Of a DNA stretch of 64,000 nucleotides, positions 36,781 to 49,000 are shown piece by piece. The stretch covers positions 498,501 to 562,500 of the forward strand of contig BLAL01000262.1 of the NCBI GenBank assembly GCA_015698045.1, read 5' to 3'. The notes below the pieces were generated by a model. That model was not told where the DNA came from, searched no databases, and saw only the letters and a program-made list of their open reading frames with translations. Position 1 is the first letter of the stretch; the number at the start of each line of letters is the position of its first letter. This DNA is from Rhizophagus clarus (taxonomy: Eukaryota > Glomeromycota > Glomeromycetes > Glomerales > Glomeraceae). A program made the translations under genes and the position numbers.

Positions 36781-39014
36781 ATGTCTAATTCATTCTCTGT
36801 AGTCTGTTTAATTATGAATAAAAATTCTTATAAAAGCTTTGTAAATGGAACTGCATTATATCGTACTCCAAAACAACAGTTATTTGACTTCAAGCTGTTT
36901 GATAATAAGAACATTCAAAATTTTGAAGAAGGTGACGTTGTTATGTTCAATGGAAAGTTAACTTATCGAAAAGATCATGAGGGGGAGAATCCTATGTTTG
37001 TATGTTTTCTACTTTTTAATTTTATATTTATAAATTATAGTGCTTGTAGCGATTAATATCACAATTATTAACCAATGCTAGCAGATGATTGGTAAGGATT
37101 TGGCCACGTAGTGGCCAAATCTGTCCAATCAGAATGCAGCATTGGTTAATAATTGTATATTTATCAACGCAAGCACAATAATGATATTATCGTGTGACAT
37201 TATGATGATTCGTTAAACTATTAATAAATTAAGCTATAATAAACTAGTTTTTATCATCTTTTTTTTCTTTATCCAATTTTATTTCTCTCTATCTTCTAAC
37301 ATTTTTTACACTTTATCCACAAACAATTTCGTTATTGCAAAATCACTGCTTAATGATAATATTCTAAAAAATTTTATTATATTTTTTTAATAATCAATTT
37401 AGCAAAATTAAACCTTTTCTAGATAATCGTAAAGTATTAATTTAACAAACAGTAATATTGAAGCTACAAGAAAGCCATTGAGAGATTTGAATGAAATTCA
37501 AGAGAATAAAAGTCAAAATTTGGAAGAATTGGTTTCGAAATTAACAGCTGATAAAGTTTTTATCAATTCTGTTGTTATTTTCAATAATGATCTTAATAGC
37601 CATAATTAATAATTACAACACATGTATTGTATATAGCTTAAATAAAGTTTATTGTAATTATTAAACTTACGCATAAAAAATAATTAAATTACAAATCATC
37701 ATCATCATACAGCGGAGCACGATAATTACATGTATATATAGAAAAATCTAAAATAAAATTGCTAAATAATTTTCTTTTAATTTTTCTAATTAAAGTTGTC
37801 AGTCAGGCAATCGTGTGGCCCAGATTGGAAGAAAATCCGTGAACTCCTAATAATACACCTATTTCATATCCCTACATTACAGCATCTGTTTATTTACCAC
37901 ACAGTCCTAGAATAAACCACAATGGTTTTGATGTTATTAAAAGCACATGTAATAATATTTACTGTTCTTATAATAAGTTGAAATATAATCATGATTTTTA
38001 CCTAAGTTATAGTAAAGATACGGACCGTTGGAAGAAAACTTTGGAAAGTATTAGACAAGGAAATATGCGAATTTACATTTCTGGGTTCTACAAAGGATAT
38101 TCTCCAAAAGAAGAACTTAATACATATCATTTAATCAATTTAACAGAATTAGACTTTGAGTCAAAATTTAATAATACCTCTAATACTTTTGATGATAATG
38201 ATGATGATGATCTATTCTTTAGAACCCCTATTTCAAATAATTCAAAAAAATCTTCAAAAAAACCTTTAATTTCATCTAAAAAACATAAACTTTCATCCTC
38301 AGAACCATCGAATTCATCTGCATCTTCATCTGAAAAATCAGATTCTGGTATACTACAAGGCAAAAAGAAAAAAGCAGCAAAAAAAGAAGAAAACCTTGAA
38401 AAATGATGACTCTACGAAAATAAAACACGAGCTTTCGTATAAAGAGCTTCCTGGTACAACTAAAAAAGACACAGATAAAAATTCCTCTCCGTCTGATAGT
38501 TTAAAACAACCTCTCCAACGTAATTATTACGACCCTAACTTACCACCTCCATCATATTATTACCCCCCTCATTACTATTAGCCACCCCGCATGATTATAA
38601 TAAAGCTCCTGAAAATTTAAAAGAACTTGACAATGCACCTCCTGTAGAAAGTAATTTCACATCTGAATCGACTAACAAATCCAATAAAAGAACGTTCAAT
38701 TTACTTTGCCAGATGAACAAGACAGTAATGATAATACAGCTAAAATTTTAGATAACAAAAAAAGTACTCGAGGTAAAAAAGCAACCAGAAGTAAGAGAAG
38801 CAGCAAAAATTCTGAAAGTAAGCCTCAGCTTAGAAAAAGCCCTCTTAAGAGAGGTGGAATCTTAGATATTGCAGTAAACAAAATAATAGAGATTAACGAC
38901 GACGATAACATTCCACAGAAATCCGATACCAGCTTTATGGATACAGAGTCTGATTATCATACCCAAAATGATGATGAGATGCGTGATGATGATGATGATG
39001 ATGCTTCAAATTAG
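36781..39014 (+). pseudogene. Broken gene with possible OB-fold-like domain, beside Helitron
   Basis: Exon 1 (36781-36999) reads MSNSFSVVCLIMNKNSYKSF, then ALYRTPKQQLFDFKL, FEEGDVVMFNGKLTYRK and a GTATGT donor. The alternation of short strands and GDVVMFNGK resembles OB-fold DNA-binding proteins, an inference. A fragment at ~37458-37609 follows (RKPLRDLNEIQENKSQNLEE). The body at 37800-38406 includes VVSQAIVWPRLEENP, a stop at ~37842, then NKLKYNHDFYLSYSKDTDRW and MRIYISGFYKGYS. The acidic/lysine-rich tail continues with frameshifts near 38400, 38580 and 38710 to the stop at 39012-39014. At least one stop and three shifts mark it as dead. Plant Helitrons often carry RPA genes, which makes an accessory role plausible but unproven. 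The product has no other recognisable match. Confidence 0.5.
37040..37176. mobile_element. 137-bp MITE with ~39-bp TIRs and GGCCAC hairpin
   Basis: Outer repeats GTGCTTGTAGCGATTAATAT... and the inverted ...ATATTTATCAACGCAAGCAC contain the perfect core CAATTATTAACCAATGCT / AGCATTGGTTAATAATTG. The centre holds GATTTGGCCAC GTA GTGGCCAAATC, a perfect hairpin. It sits just inside the first intron of the broken gene at 36781. Length and nested design parallel the element at 4415-4552, although arm sequences differ. Confidence 0.85.
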
Positions 39015-39230
39015 TTAAAATATTATTACTAACTTTAAGTGTAAAAATATAATACATATATATATAGTTTTTTATTTATTAGTCATTTCAAAAAATTATG
39101 TATATTTTTTTTATTACAATAAATTATGTATTAAATATTCTCTTACGTGTATTGAGAATTTCATTCCAAAATCAAATGCTTTTTATCAGTAACGCATATT
39201 TCTTCATTAATTTTATAAACCATTTTTTTA

Positions 39231-40030
39231 ATTAAATAGTTTAGAAAAATGTTAAATCGTTTTTTTTATTAAACAGTTTAGGGAAAAGCCGTTAAAAACG
39301 TTTTTTATTAAAATGATTTAAAAAAAAAATGTTTTTTTTATTATTAACAGTTAAACAATTTGAAAAAAATGGTAAAATCGTTTTTATTTATTGGCAGTTA
39401 AACCGATTATGAAAAAAAAACGGTAGAATCATTTTTTTTTATTAAACCGATTTTAAAAAAAAATGGTAGAATCGTTTTTTTTTATTAAAACGATTTCTAA
39501 AAAAAAACGGTAGAATCATTTTTTTTTTATTAAAACGATTTCTAAAAAAAACGGTAGAATCATTTTTTTTTTATTAAAACGATTTCTAAAAAAAATGGTA
39601 GAATCGTTTTTTTTATTAAAACGATTTCTAAAAAAAATGGTAGAATCATTTTTTTTTTATTAAAACGATTTCTAAAAAAAATGGTAGAATCCTTTTTTTT
39701 ATTAAAACGATTTCTAAAAAAAATGGTAGAATCCTTTTTTTTTTTACTAAAATGATTTCTAAAAAAAATGTTAAAATCGTTTTTTATTAAAACGATTTCT
39801 AAAAAAAACGTTAAAATCATTTTTTATTAAAACGATTTCTAAAAAAAACGTTAAAATCATTTTTTATTAAAACGATTTTTAAAAAAACGGTAAAAATCCT
39901 TTTTTTTACTAAACGATTTTTTATTAAACCGAATTTTAAAAAAACGTTAAATCGTTTTTTTATTAATAATTTTTAGAAGAAAAATGGTAAAACGTTTTTT
40001 TAATTAACGATTTAGAGAAAGATGTTAAAA
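39231..40030. repeat. Array of ~19 hairpin-forming ~42-bp units
   Basis: The unit is (AT)GGTAGAATCGTTTTTTTTATTAAAACGATTTCTAAAAAAA. Units are best conserved from 39420 to 39860 and decay at both ends. Within each unit AATCGTTTT and AAAACGATT are inverted, so each can fold into a stem of ~9 bp. The array lies between the broken OB-like gene and the Helitron frame. The minus-strand frame 39560-39820 (FFLEIVLIKK repeated) is only the translation of the repeat. Confidence 0.9.
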
Positions 40031-40849
40031 TCGTTATTAATTAAAAACCTAAACACCATTTTTTAATTAGGTAGTTGCGGCGTCATCCTTACTAGCTGAA
40101 TATGTATAATATTAGATTGACTCATTCGGTCGTAAGTGTAAAATGGTAATAGTGAAAAATACAGTGTACTTTTCTAACGTATATATAATTTAGCAATTAA
40201 TGTTCTCTTACATAACAATCAATAAAGCATGCATTTACCGTTAAAAAAAAAAGAAAAATGATTATTAACTGAAAATAATGAAAAAAAAATCTATTAACAA
40301 ATAATAATCTTTAAACTAAACGTATAAATACTTTGTTTAATAACATAATTTATCTTTTTTAAAAAAGATAATTGGGAACTAGTTTTTTTATGAAATTATT
40401 TTTTAGGAAACCGTATTTTTTTATTATATTTAAAATGTTTAGTAAAAAAAGTGAGTTTCCTTTAAGTCAATTTTAAATACTATAATTGATTTCTTAAAAA
40501 AAAAATGATTTAACAATATATTTAGCTACCGTAATCTTTTTTTTTTTAAAGAAAAATTATTTTTGTTTTTCTCTTTTTCATATTTGTCTTTAAGACTCAG
40601 AAGTAGGTATTTTTGGATTAATATAGGTTGCCAAATATTCTTTCTTTTTCTTTTAGTTCTTTCGGACTTTCTGGTTATGCAATACTTTCGGTTCATTTTT
40701 ACTCGGCCGCAAAATGGTGGCCTTCGTCTATTTTGATCTTCATAACAATGATGGAAAAGATCTTCAAATTATTTTTAAATAAAAAGTCACGTCGCTCGCT
40801 CTTTTTTTATATGAAAATAACATCATAAACATCATAAAAACATTCACTC

Positions 40850-40861
40850 CTATTTATAAAG
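40850..40861 (+). promoter_or_regulatory. TATA-like element before Helitron ORF
   Basis: CTATTTATAAAG lies about 50 nt before the ATG at 40909. It is the only good TATA-like word immediately upstream. Weak on its own. Confidence 0.25.
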
Positions 40862-40908
40862 TCAAATAATTTTTTTCTTTGAGAAGAATTAACCAGAAAT
40901 TTATCAAT

Positions 40909-43900
40909 ATGTCTTCACATATTTTTACTTTTGAAATAAACTCAACAAACTTACAATGTCAATCCTGTGAATCCTTTGACACATTTTTTACTTCATCTAC
41001 TAATCTACAAAATGTTAATTCTAATCATCAAAGAGCACCACCAAACCCTTATATTTCAACTAATTTCCTTTCAACATCAGTAAATCTACCTTTTAGTCCA
41101 TGGCGTCCCTCCAAAAAACTTTTCAACTTATATAACAAATTTCAAGATCAAATCCTTTATCAATACCCATGCATTCCTTGTAGTTACTGTTCAAAATTAA
41201 TGTACCCTTCAGAAGCAAGATGGGTACACTATGATCCAACCTTTTTATATCCATTAGAAGAATCTTTTCCAAGTACATTATTGCAATTTCATCCAAATGA
41301 CCCCATACCATCAAGAATTGCTGTATGTTGCTCATGTTTAAATCCATCTACAAGACGTCATCCTCCAAAAGTTGATCCGATACCAGATGAAATTCAAAAT
41401 GTGCCGATGTATAACAGAATTTACCTCTCACCTGTGCATTTGAATTGTTCATTAGGTCGTACATCTAATTCAAACCCTTATACTACTTATAGACATTTGC
41501 AAGGTTCATTTGGATATTCACGAAATATTAATGCTTTTGCTCTGTATACAGGAACTGTAGGAGCTATATTATCAAATGGTGAAAGAAATAGTTGGTACCA
41601 TCCATCATTATTAAATGCTTCAAAATGGTTACGTGAAAATAATGAATTTTTTAAGCCTTACAGATATTATTTTAATCAAGGAACTATAAATGGGCCACCA
41701 TTAATAATTCCAACTGCTACTATATCAGAATTTAATGAAAACTTATATAGAAATTCTATAATTAGAAATACTGGACCCACAGATATTGTAATTTCAGGTA
41801 ATGATTTTGATACAGAAATTCACAATGAAGATTATAGATATGAACGATTAATGGCTGGCTTTATGACAACTGATATGAATGAATCACAACTTCCAATATC
41901 ATTTTCTGATAATTCATTAGAAGCTTTAATCTTTCCTGATTTATTTCCTTTAGGAAGATATCACTTTGCAGATATCAGACAATCTCGACCAGATACACGA
42001 TATAAAATTGATACATATGGCAATTATATAAAACTTGCAATTATGTGCCCAGATTTACGATTTAGATTACATTGGTATTGGCCACATTACTCTTATATTA
42101 ATCTTGAAAAATATAGAAATCATCAAAATAAAACAAGATTAATAAGACAAAAGATTACTGATAATCATACACTTCCTACTGTAACTGATTTAATAACAGA
42201 AAGTGTGTATTCTGGAAGAAAAATTATAGATGAATCTTTTACAACAACATTACCTTCCTTTATCAGAACAGGTGATTCATTCTAAAGAAAAAAGGAATAC
42301 CAGCTTAATACTATTGTTCAAAACTTTGGTCTTTCACAAATATTTTATACAATGACTATGGGTGAAGGTAAATAGAAACACTTACATAAAATACTTAAAA
42401 AAACTGATAATAAAGATCCACTTCCTAGCAACCGTCCATTTCATACTTATCATCATTATACTAATAGATTACAATCATTACATCACTATTTATGGAATAA
42501 TCCTACCCTATCAAATCTTGGTAAATGGTTACATTATTTTGAACATGATGAATTTCAAAATAGAGGTGCAATACATACTCATGGTGTAGCCTGGCTTGAT
42601 AAATCAATTCCTAAATTAATAGCTTCAAATGCAATTCGAGCAGATATGCCAGATCCAATTACTGAACCTGAACTTTATCAACTAGTAAAAAAACATCAGA
42701 TACATCGCTGTATTCCTTCAAAATGTGGTGGACCATGTAATAATAATGGACAATGCAATCAAAAATTTCCTAAACCACTTTCAGAAATAACATATTTTGA
42801 TAATGAAACAGGTAGATTTGTATATCGTCGAACAAAACCAGAAGACCAATGGGTAGTTTCTTATCATGCACCAACTTTACTTTTATGGGAAGCTCATCAT
42901 AATTTTCAATATGTAACAGATAAGCATTTTGCAAAATATATGTGTAAATATGTTACAAAACCAGAACCTTCTGACCTTTTTGATATTCAAGAAACTGATG
43001 CTTACAGAAGGCATATTCATGCAAGAAGACTTGGAACTATGGAATTAATGTTATTATTGATGGGTAAAAAAGTCAGTAGATGTACTATTGCAGTTGATTT
43101 TCTTCCAACTTCACCTCCTGGATTTCGATTAAAAGCAGTAAAACCTGCTTGGATGATAATAGAACAAGAAGATACTGATCCTTATTATGAAAATGCTATT
43201 GAAAAATATTTTGAAAGACCTGATGGATATGAATTTGATATTTTAACTTATCCTGAATATTTTCGCAAATATAAAATTGCTTCACAATTAAATAGAAATC
43301 AATTACATTGGAATGACAAAAAAAATCGGATTATAATAAAAAGAAAAAAGGAAATTTTAGTCAGATTTCAATATTTAACTATCAAAAATGCAGAGCCATT
43401 TTTTTATCAACAACTATTATTTAATAAATCTTCTAGAAGTGAAAATGAATTAAAAGGAAATCATTCTACTTATTGATCTGCATTTCAACATTTTTTTCCA
43501 GAAGAATATGCAACAGTAATGCAAGATATAATCAATACAACTACTTTATCCCATTTTTCATATTTAAGAAATTATAGAAATTTGATTGACAATTTACTTA
43601 TATCAATGCAACAAAATATAAAAGACATTATTGGCAAACAACTTTGCAACTTGATTCCAAAACCTATAATTATATCAAATAATGAAGTATTAAATACTCT
43701 ACAAGATCAATATGAAATATATAATATTATAAATTTATCTTGGGGTTCTTTAAAAGAAAAGAAGCATCCATTTTTCTTTATTACTGGATCAGCTAGTACT
43801 GGAAAAACTTATTTAACAAAACAAATAATCAATTATCTTAAAAGCATTAATAAAAAATTTTTATTAATGGCTCCAACTGGTGTAGCAGCAGAAAACGTTG

Positions 43901-45015
43901 GTGGTGAAACAATTCATTCTAAATTAAAAATCACTGGTAATATTTACAATTTACAAACTCTCTTATTATATAATGAACATTCAAAATATGAATTGAAAAA
44001 AATAGAATATATTATAATTGAAGAAATATCAATGGTTTCTTCTCAACTCTTTACATTTATTAGTAAAATATTTTGTAAGCTACACAGTAATTCACTTGAA
44101 TTTGGTGGTATACCAGTCCTTGTAATAGGTGATTTAGCTCAACTTCCACCTGTAAAAAGAGATCCAGTATTTTACTCTCCATTATGGAAAACATTTTTTC
44201 CATTATTTCTTAGAAAATCATGTCGTCAACAGGATGATGATGAATTTTTTCAAATCCTTCAAGAAGTTAGAATAGGAATATTAAGTGAACAAACAATTCA
44301 AGCAATTAAGCTAAAAGTTGAGATGTATCAAGAGCAAAATAATACTACTTTAGATACTACTTATATTGTATCACACAGAAAAATGGCTCAGACTATAAAT
44401 TCCATAATATCAACAAAATTACCATCATTTAATTCAAATGAAGAATCCTTTACTTCGATTTCAGTCGATTCTGTAAATAATGAACAGTGGAACAGATCTC
44501 AATCAGAAAAGGCATTTATGCATTATACAAACTATCCTGTTGAATTAGTATTATCAGTAGGTACAAGAGTTATGTTTCTTAATAATACTCAATTTAAACA
44601 TGGATTATATAATGGTTCAATAGGTATAGTTATGAAAATATGCAGTCAAGAAAGTGTTGAAGTTGCATTTCCATTAACTGATGGAATTAAAACTTTTACT
44701 ATTCAAAAAGATACAGTATTCTTTACATTTAATGGTATGCCAGCAAAAAGAACTCAATTTCCATTGCAAAATGCTTTTGCACTAACTGTTCATAAAACTC
44801 AAAGTATTACATTACCTCATAGTACTCTCTCATTAGATGAATCAATTTTTGCCTGTGGACAAGCTTACATTGCAATGAGTAGATCTCCATCATGGGATAA
44901 ACTAGATATAACGTCATTTAATATAAATTCCATTAAAACAGATAAACGCGTATTAGAAGAATATAATAGATTACAAGAAATATACAATAATAATATTAGT
45001 AAATTTTTCACTTAA
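40909..45015 (+). pseudogene. Helitron Rep/Pif1-helicase polyprotein, three in-frame stops
   Basis: One reading frame from ATG 40909 (MSSHIFTFEINSTNL) to TAA 45013 covers 1,369 codons with no frameshift. It is broken only by TAA 42283-42285, TAG 42373-42375 and TGA 43474-43476. An earlier in-frame TTG at 40879 is an unlikely start. Domains: a Cys-rich N-terminal region (CIPCSYCSKLMYP, VCCSCLN); the Helitron Rep domain (LMAGFMTTDMNES; HUH-type motif GAIHTHGVAWL; HRCIPSKCGGPCNNNGQC; Y2 motif KYMCKYVTKPE); and a Pif1-like SF1B helicase with Walker A GSASTGKT, APTGVAAENVGGETIHS, Walker B-like IIIEEISMV, VIGDLAQLPPV, LRKSCRQQDDDEFFQIL, ALTVHKTQSITLPHS and YIAMSRSPSWDKL. Rep nicks and joins single strands and the helicase drives rolling-circle transposition. 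Stops suggest recent inactivation. Confidence 0.93.
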
Positions 45016-45169
45016 ACTTTTTTAACTGCATATCATATTTTATAAATAAAATATTATTTAATTTTATAATAAATTGCTCAAATACTAAATGCTAACAATC
45101 TATATTCATCTAAAACTCCCCCTGAAAATGAACCCTTGTTTATACATTGTAGTTTTTAGTCATAATTGA

Positions 45170-45425
45170 ACGCTAAATATATGTAATTTATAATGAAAAT
45201 TATAATAACTAGAATGACTTAAAAATGTAGTTCTTTTATCAATGTTAAGAGGAATAAGATAACATTTACCTAAATAATAAGAAAAACAAGCAAGATGCAG
45301 TAGTTGTAAAATTCATTTCTGTAATAGGCTTATATATCTCTACTGCAACATTGGCAATATAAAGAGATAAAAATAAAATAAAATAAAAAATAAAAGAAAT
45401 TAAGAATATTATAAAATTAAGAAAT
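45170..45425 (-). other. 3'-flank relic of a minus-strand Asn/Gln-family gene
   Basis: ATAATGAAAATTATAATAACTAGAATGACTTAAAAATG..., TTAAGAGGAATAAGATAACATTTA and GGCTTATATATCTCTACTGCAACATTG match 27895-28110 in order. No family coding sequence follows; a MITE fragment begins at 45427. It shows that another copy once lay here or that its flank was moved. Confidence 0.5.
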
Positions 45426-45426
45426 T

Positions 45427-45673
45427 ATGGGTTAAAGTTGGATAATTTTAATAAATAAAAATGATAATAAGAACATAAAATTTCGAACTAGTTTTCATGG
45501 AATTTTTATGGACTTTACAATAATTCCATGGAAATCCATGTAATACGACAAAAAAAATTTTGTCGTTTACGCAGCAATTATTATAGCTTGACAAAGTACT
45601 TTAAAATAAGTTACGCAATATAAATAAATAAGATTTCAAATTTCGAACTATTGTTGTTTATAGGTGACAACCA
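45427..45673. mobile_element. 5'-truncated copy of the 6426 MITE
   Basis: It matches ~6575-6841 from GGGT(T/C)AAAGTT(G/T)GATAATTTTAATAA through AATTCCATGGAAATCCAT to the right end ATTGTTGTTTATAGGTGACAACCA, followed by TA. The left TIR and ~150 bp are missing. Confidence 0.7.
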
Positions 45674-46179
45674 TACGACTACTATAATCGTCTGCGATCA
45701 AAAGTGATACTGCCTAATTGTCTTTTTTGGCGATTATTCTACGTTAAGTCGTTAAGTGAACACGATAATTTAATAAAATGATGTGCTAACTTACCTGTAA
45801 TTTTTAATGTAACAAAGAAATTCGCTGTATACTCAGATATTATAAAGTTTATCATAATAAAATGAATAGAAAATTTTTAAAAGTATGGTCGAACATAATT
45901 TTTTCTAAAAAAGTAGTGAATAAGACTTCAACTAAACAAAAAAATTCTTGTTCCTTTTCCACGGTTCAAAAATGCGAACCTCCTTGGAGCTGGCCGTTTA
46001 AATATAAGCTGCTTTATTGATTAGATATTCTTTCCTTGCAAAATAATGACAACTTAAAGGGACTTTTCGATATTTTAAGATTTATTTGCTAATATAATAA
46101 ATTTTAATTTCCAAGGTTAATTTTCATGCAAAAATTCACCTTGTATTTCCTATTTTGATCTATAAAGTTTTAAAAGTTA

Positions 46180-46345
46180 TATGTATTGTCATTCGTTTTT
46201 TACGAACCACAATATAAAACTTAACCACTTCGTTAATATAATTAATTTATGACAATACAATTAATCGTTCAACCAAGATCTTAATTCTTGTTTGATTATT
46301 AAATAAATTGTTGCTTTGGTGCGTGAAATTCTCTTAGCTTTAAAT
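46180..46345 (-). pseudogene. Inverted fragment of the copy A/B/C decayed gene
   Basis: On the minus strand it reads CAAAGCAACAATTTATTTAATAAT...AAGATCTTGGTTGAACGATTAATTGTATT, matching ~10405-10505 and 51405-51500. Short and stop-ridden, it is a fourth trace of that gene in the window. Confidence 0.5.
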
Positions 46346-46451
46346 TTTATCTTTTTTATATAACATTTTATTATTAACCATATGAAAAGGAAGCTATTTA
46401 GTGTAATACTGACTATTGTTTATTCAGTTAATTCATTAATAAGTTTGCACA

Positions 46452-46993
46452 ATGAATTTGGATGAAGTCACAGCTGCATTTGATGAGCAGACCAACGTTC
46501 GATCTGTTTGGTACATACAGTATGTATAATATGAACGTGTATGGCTAAACTTAAACCTAAAACTTTTTTATTTTAAGTTCAGGATTATCTGTACACGTGT
46601 AGTTGATTACCGACTCTGATTAGTCAAAATCATCATGATACATGGCTGATGTTTTGTAGGCATAAATAATATAATTAAAATATCCGAAAAGTTCATTTGT
46701 AATACAGGCAAAACAATGAGATACAATCTCGACACCACTTAATAATATATAAATTTGTTATTTAATTAGAAATTGCGGTATCACAAGAATGTTATTTAAT
46801 AAAATAACAATACATAACTTTTTTATTGTTTAACAATTTTATTTTGGCTAGAATTATACCCGGTATTAAGGAGGATCGCAGCACGCATTGGCTGGAGTTT
46901 AGGAGTTATGCACTTGCACTTGATAGCGTTAATGTCAGTGTGTACGATAATAACGTACGCACGTTGCGTACGTTAAAGAATTCCATGAAATAA
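46452..46993 (+). CDS. Predicted small two-exon gene, unknown product
   Basis: Exon 1 46452-46519 encodes MNLDEVTAAFDEQTNVRSVW then YIQ and ends at a GTATGT donor. Exon 2 46852-46993 begins after TTTGGCTAG and reads IIPGIKEDRSTHWLEFRSYA, then VNVSVYDNNVRTLRTLKNSM and a stop. The phases (2+1) join in frame for 69 residues. Exon 2 is noticeably richer in GC than its surroundings, as expected of real coding DNA here. No domain is recognised. The 332-nt intron contains ACACGTGTAGTTGATTAC..CTCTGATTAG, a motif repeated at 63536-63570, so it may have taken an insertion. It could be a piece of a larger dead gene. Confidence 0.4.
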
Positions 46994-47249
46994 GTACATA
47001 TCAATAAAATCATTCGGGACATGTTAAAAAAAATTAGTATAATTTCATCCGGTAAGTTTGCGTTTCCTAATTAATAGAGTTTCCCACATTTGGTTACATA
47101 TTGACAGTATAACATTAATTTTCACGTTACGTAAGGAAAATTTTATCAATTTTATCCCAATGATTATCTGTTATCTCGTGATTAGAATGCTTAAATTTAT
47201 TTTATTTCAAATATTATGGCTTATACGTGTTTTAATATACTAAATTTAC

Positions 47250-47685
47250 TAGAAACGGCAACTGACAAATTATCGTTATTTCAAAATATTCCGTGTGCGC
47301 AGATCCAATCAGCTTTTGACAAATTTTTCAGTCATAGTGCCTAATTTATTTAATCACAATGATATATGCCTTTTTTGCATAAAAAAAATCGTGAAGGTTT
47401 CATAGTTCGAAGAATAAATTTTAAATTCTGCCAATAGGTTATATGATTGTGAACCAAAAAAACATGGACATGTGATTAATTGAGCGATTCATTAATGAAG
47501 TTTTTAATGACACGTTTTAAAACTCTAACCGTAGATATATTCGTATCTTAGTGGTTTCATTTAGTGAAAAGAAAAAATGAATTATTATCTTATAATAGTA
47601 GATCTCACAAAGAAACGGCACTTTTTTTCTTCAAAAGATTGCAAAATTTATTATCACAATCAAATTTGTTATTAGATCGGGTAAG
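47250..47685 (+). other. Two exon-like fragments
   Basis: After a TTTACTAG acceptor, 47252-47344 reads ETATDKLSLFQNIPCAQIQS then AFDKFFSHSA and a stop. After TTTCATTTAG, ~47563-47680 reads KRKNELLSYNSRSHKETALF then FFKRLQNLLSQSNLLLDR and a GTAAGC donor. Both have splice signals and sensible composition, but I cannot join them to each other or to 46452-46993 with confidence. They probably belong to one or more decayed or unrecognised genes. Confidence 0.3.
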
Positions 47686-47689
47686 CTTT

Positions 47690-49000
47690 ATTATATGTTC
47701 GTTGCATAAATGTAAATTTTGGTATAATTTTTATTTATATTATTATTTTACTAAAAAAACGTAAATTAAAATAAAGGGTAACATTATTGGTTACATCAAA
47801 TTATTAATTAGTGCATAATGCCGGTTGAAATCTTAAAGAATTATAAAGAAATTAAATCTCATTTTGCAATGATGACACAAAAAAGAAAATGAGATTTGAA
47901 TTTTGAAATTTTTTTTTGAATCACACGATACTTATATAGACAAAGAAATTTAATTGCAATTTTCTGTCAATTGTTGATTATTTGTCTTCCTTGTAGTAAC
48001 GTTACATAAAATTATTTTGATACCTGAGTCAATTGATAAGTTATTAGATAACCATAAGTGAGTACCCTCTTTGTAATTTCCAATATGCAATTTCGGAAGT
48101 TTTAGTTGGAAAATTTTATTGTTTATTACTTATAGCAAACGAACATAAAAATTGAAATAATTTATTGAAACATACGTTCGTTAGCGAGTCCCGTTCATCT
48201 TCGTAATAATTCGTAGTAAAAATTCATTTTATTTTCACTTTTGTCTTTCGCGCCCAATAATAAGTATTTTTTAGACTTTCTATTATGATGCAAACCATGA
48301 AATGAATCTCAGAAATGAATCTTTTAGATGGTGACAAATTATACAAAAAAAATATTTATTATGATTCTCATCTTATAAGTAGTTTACCATTTATAAAAAA
48401 TGAATTCAAGTTTATTCAATAGAATCACCTATAAAAAAATGGACTATTCTTTCAAATACAGCCATAAAATAAAAATTGTATTAGAAAGAATTCACTCCTT
48501 AACTTTCGTTCGTGCGATTGATTTATGTATAAAGTAAGAAATACTTGTTTCGCTTATTGCTGTAAGTTCATCCATAAAAATTAACTACAGGGTCCTACTA
48601 GCGGAGCTGGTGAATTATTTAATGACATTTGCCTATAAAAATAAGTTGATGCATCACTACATCTATATATATATATATTCGAAAATACCGATAAACTGTT
48701 TCTATACGAATATCGGTGATATTGAATAATATATTATATGAATTTTCTTGTTCAAAAGGCTAGAACTTAACTGGGAACACAATCTAAAGTTTGAACTTGT
48801 AATTCAGATACACAATCAAAATTAAACCTTAAAAAACTGTAATTCTATTATGCTACAGTATAATTATTGTATTCTCAATATTTGACAACATTTTTTTAAT
48901 TATCATAACAAATCTATAACGATGTTTTACCGTACTGTTGTTTCGGGCTGAGGAATCAGATTGCTACACATTTTAATCGTAGTACATAGTATTTGGACTG
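47690..49000. other. No gene seen
   Basis: AT-rich sequence without a credible frame. It has an (AT) run at 48665-48680 and a small inverted pair, CGAAAATACCGATAAAC / ACGAATATCGGTGAT, around 48680-48720. Confidence 0.4.

Noticed and set aside
37978..38406. Independent 142-residue gene
   Set aside because: The apparent start is TTG and the frame continues upstream to a stop at ~37842; it is the body of the broken gene at 36781-39014.
39560..39820. 86-codon minus-strand ORF with repeated FFLEIVLIKK
   Set aside because: It is the translation of the hairpin minisatellite; unit lengths near multiples of three keep it open.
39231..40030. CRISPR array
   Set aside because: The units are contiguous degenerate repeats without unique spacers, in eukaryotic DNA, with no cas genes.
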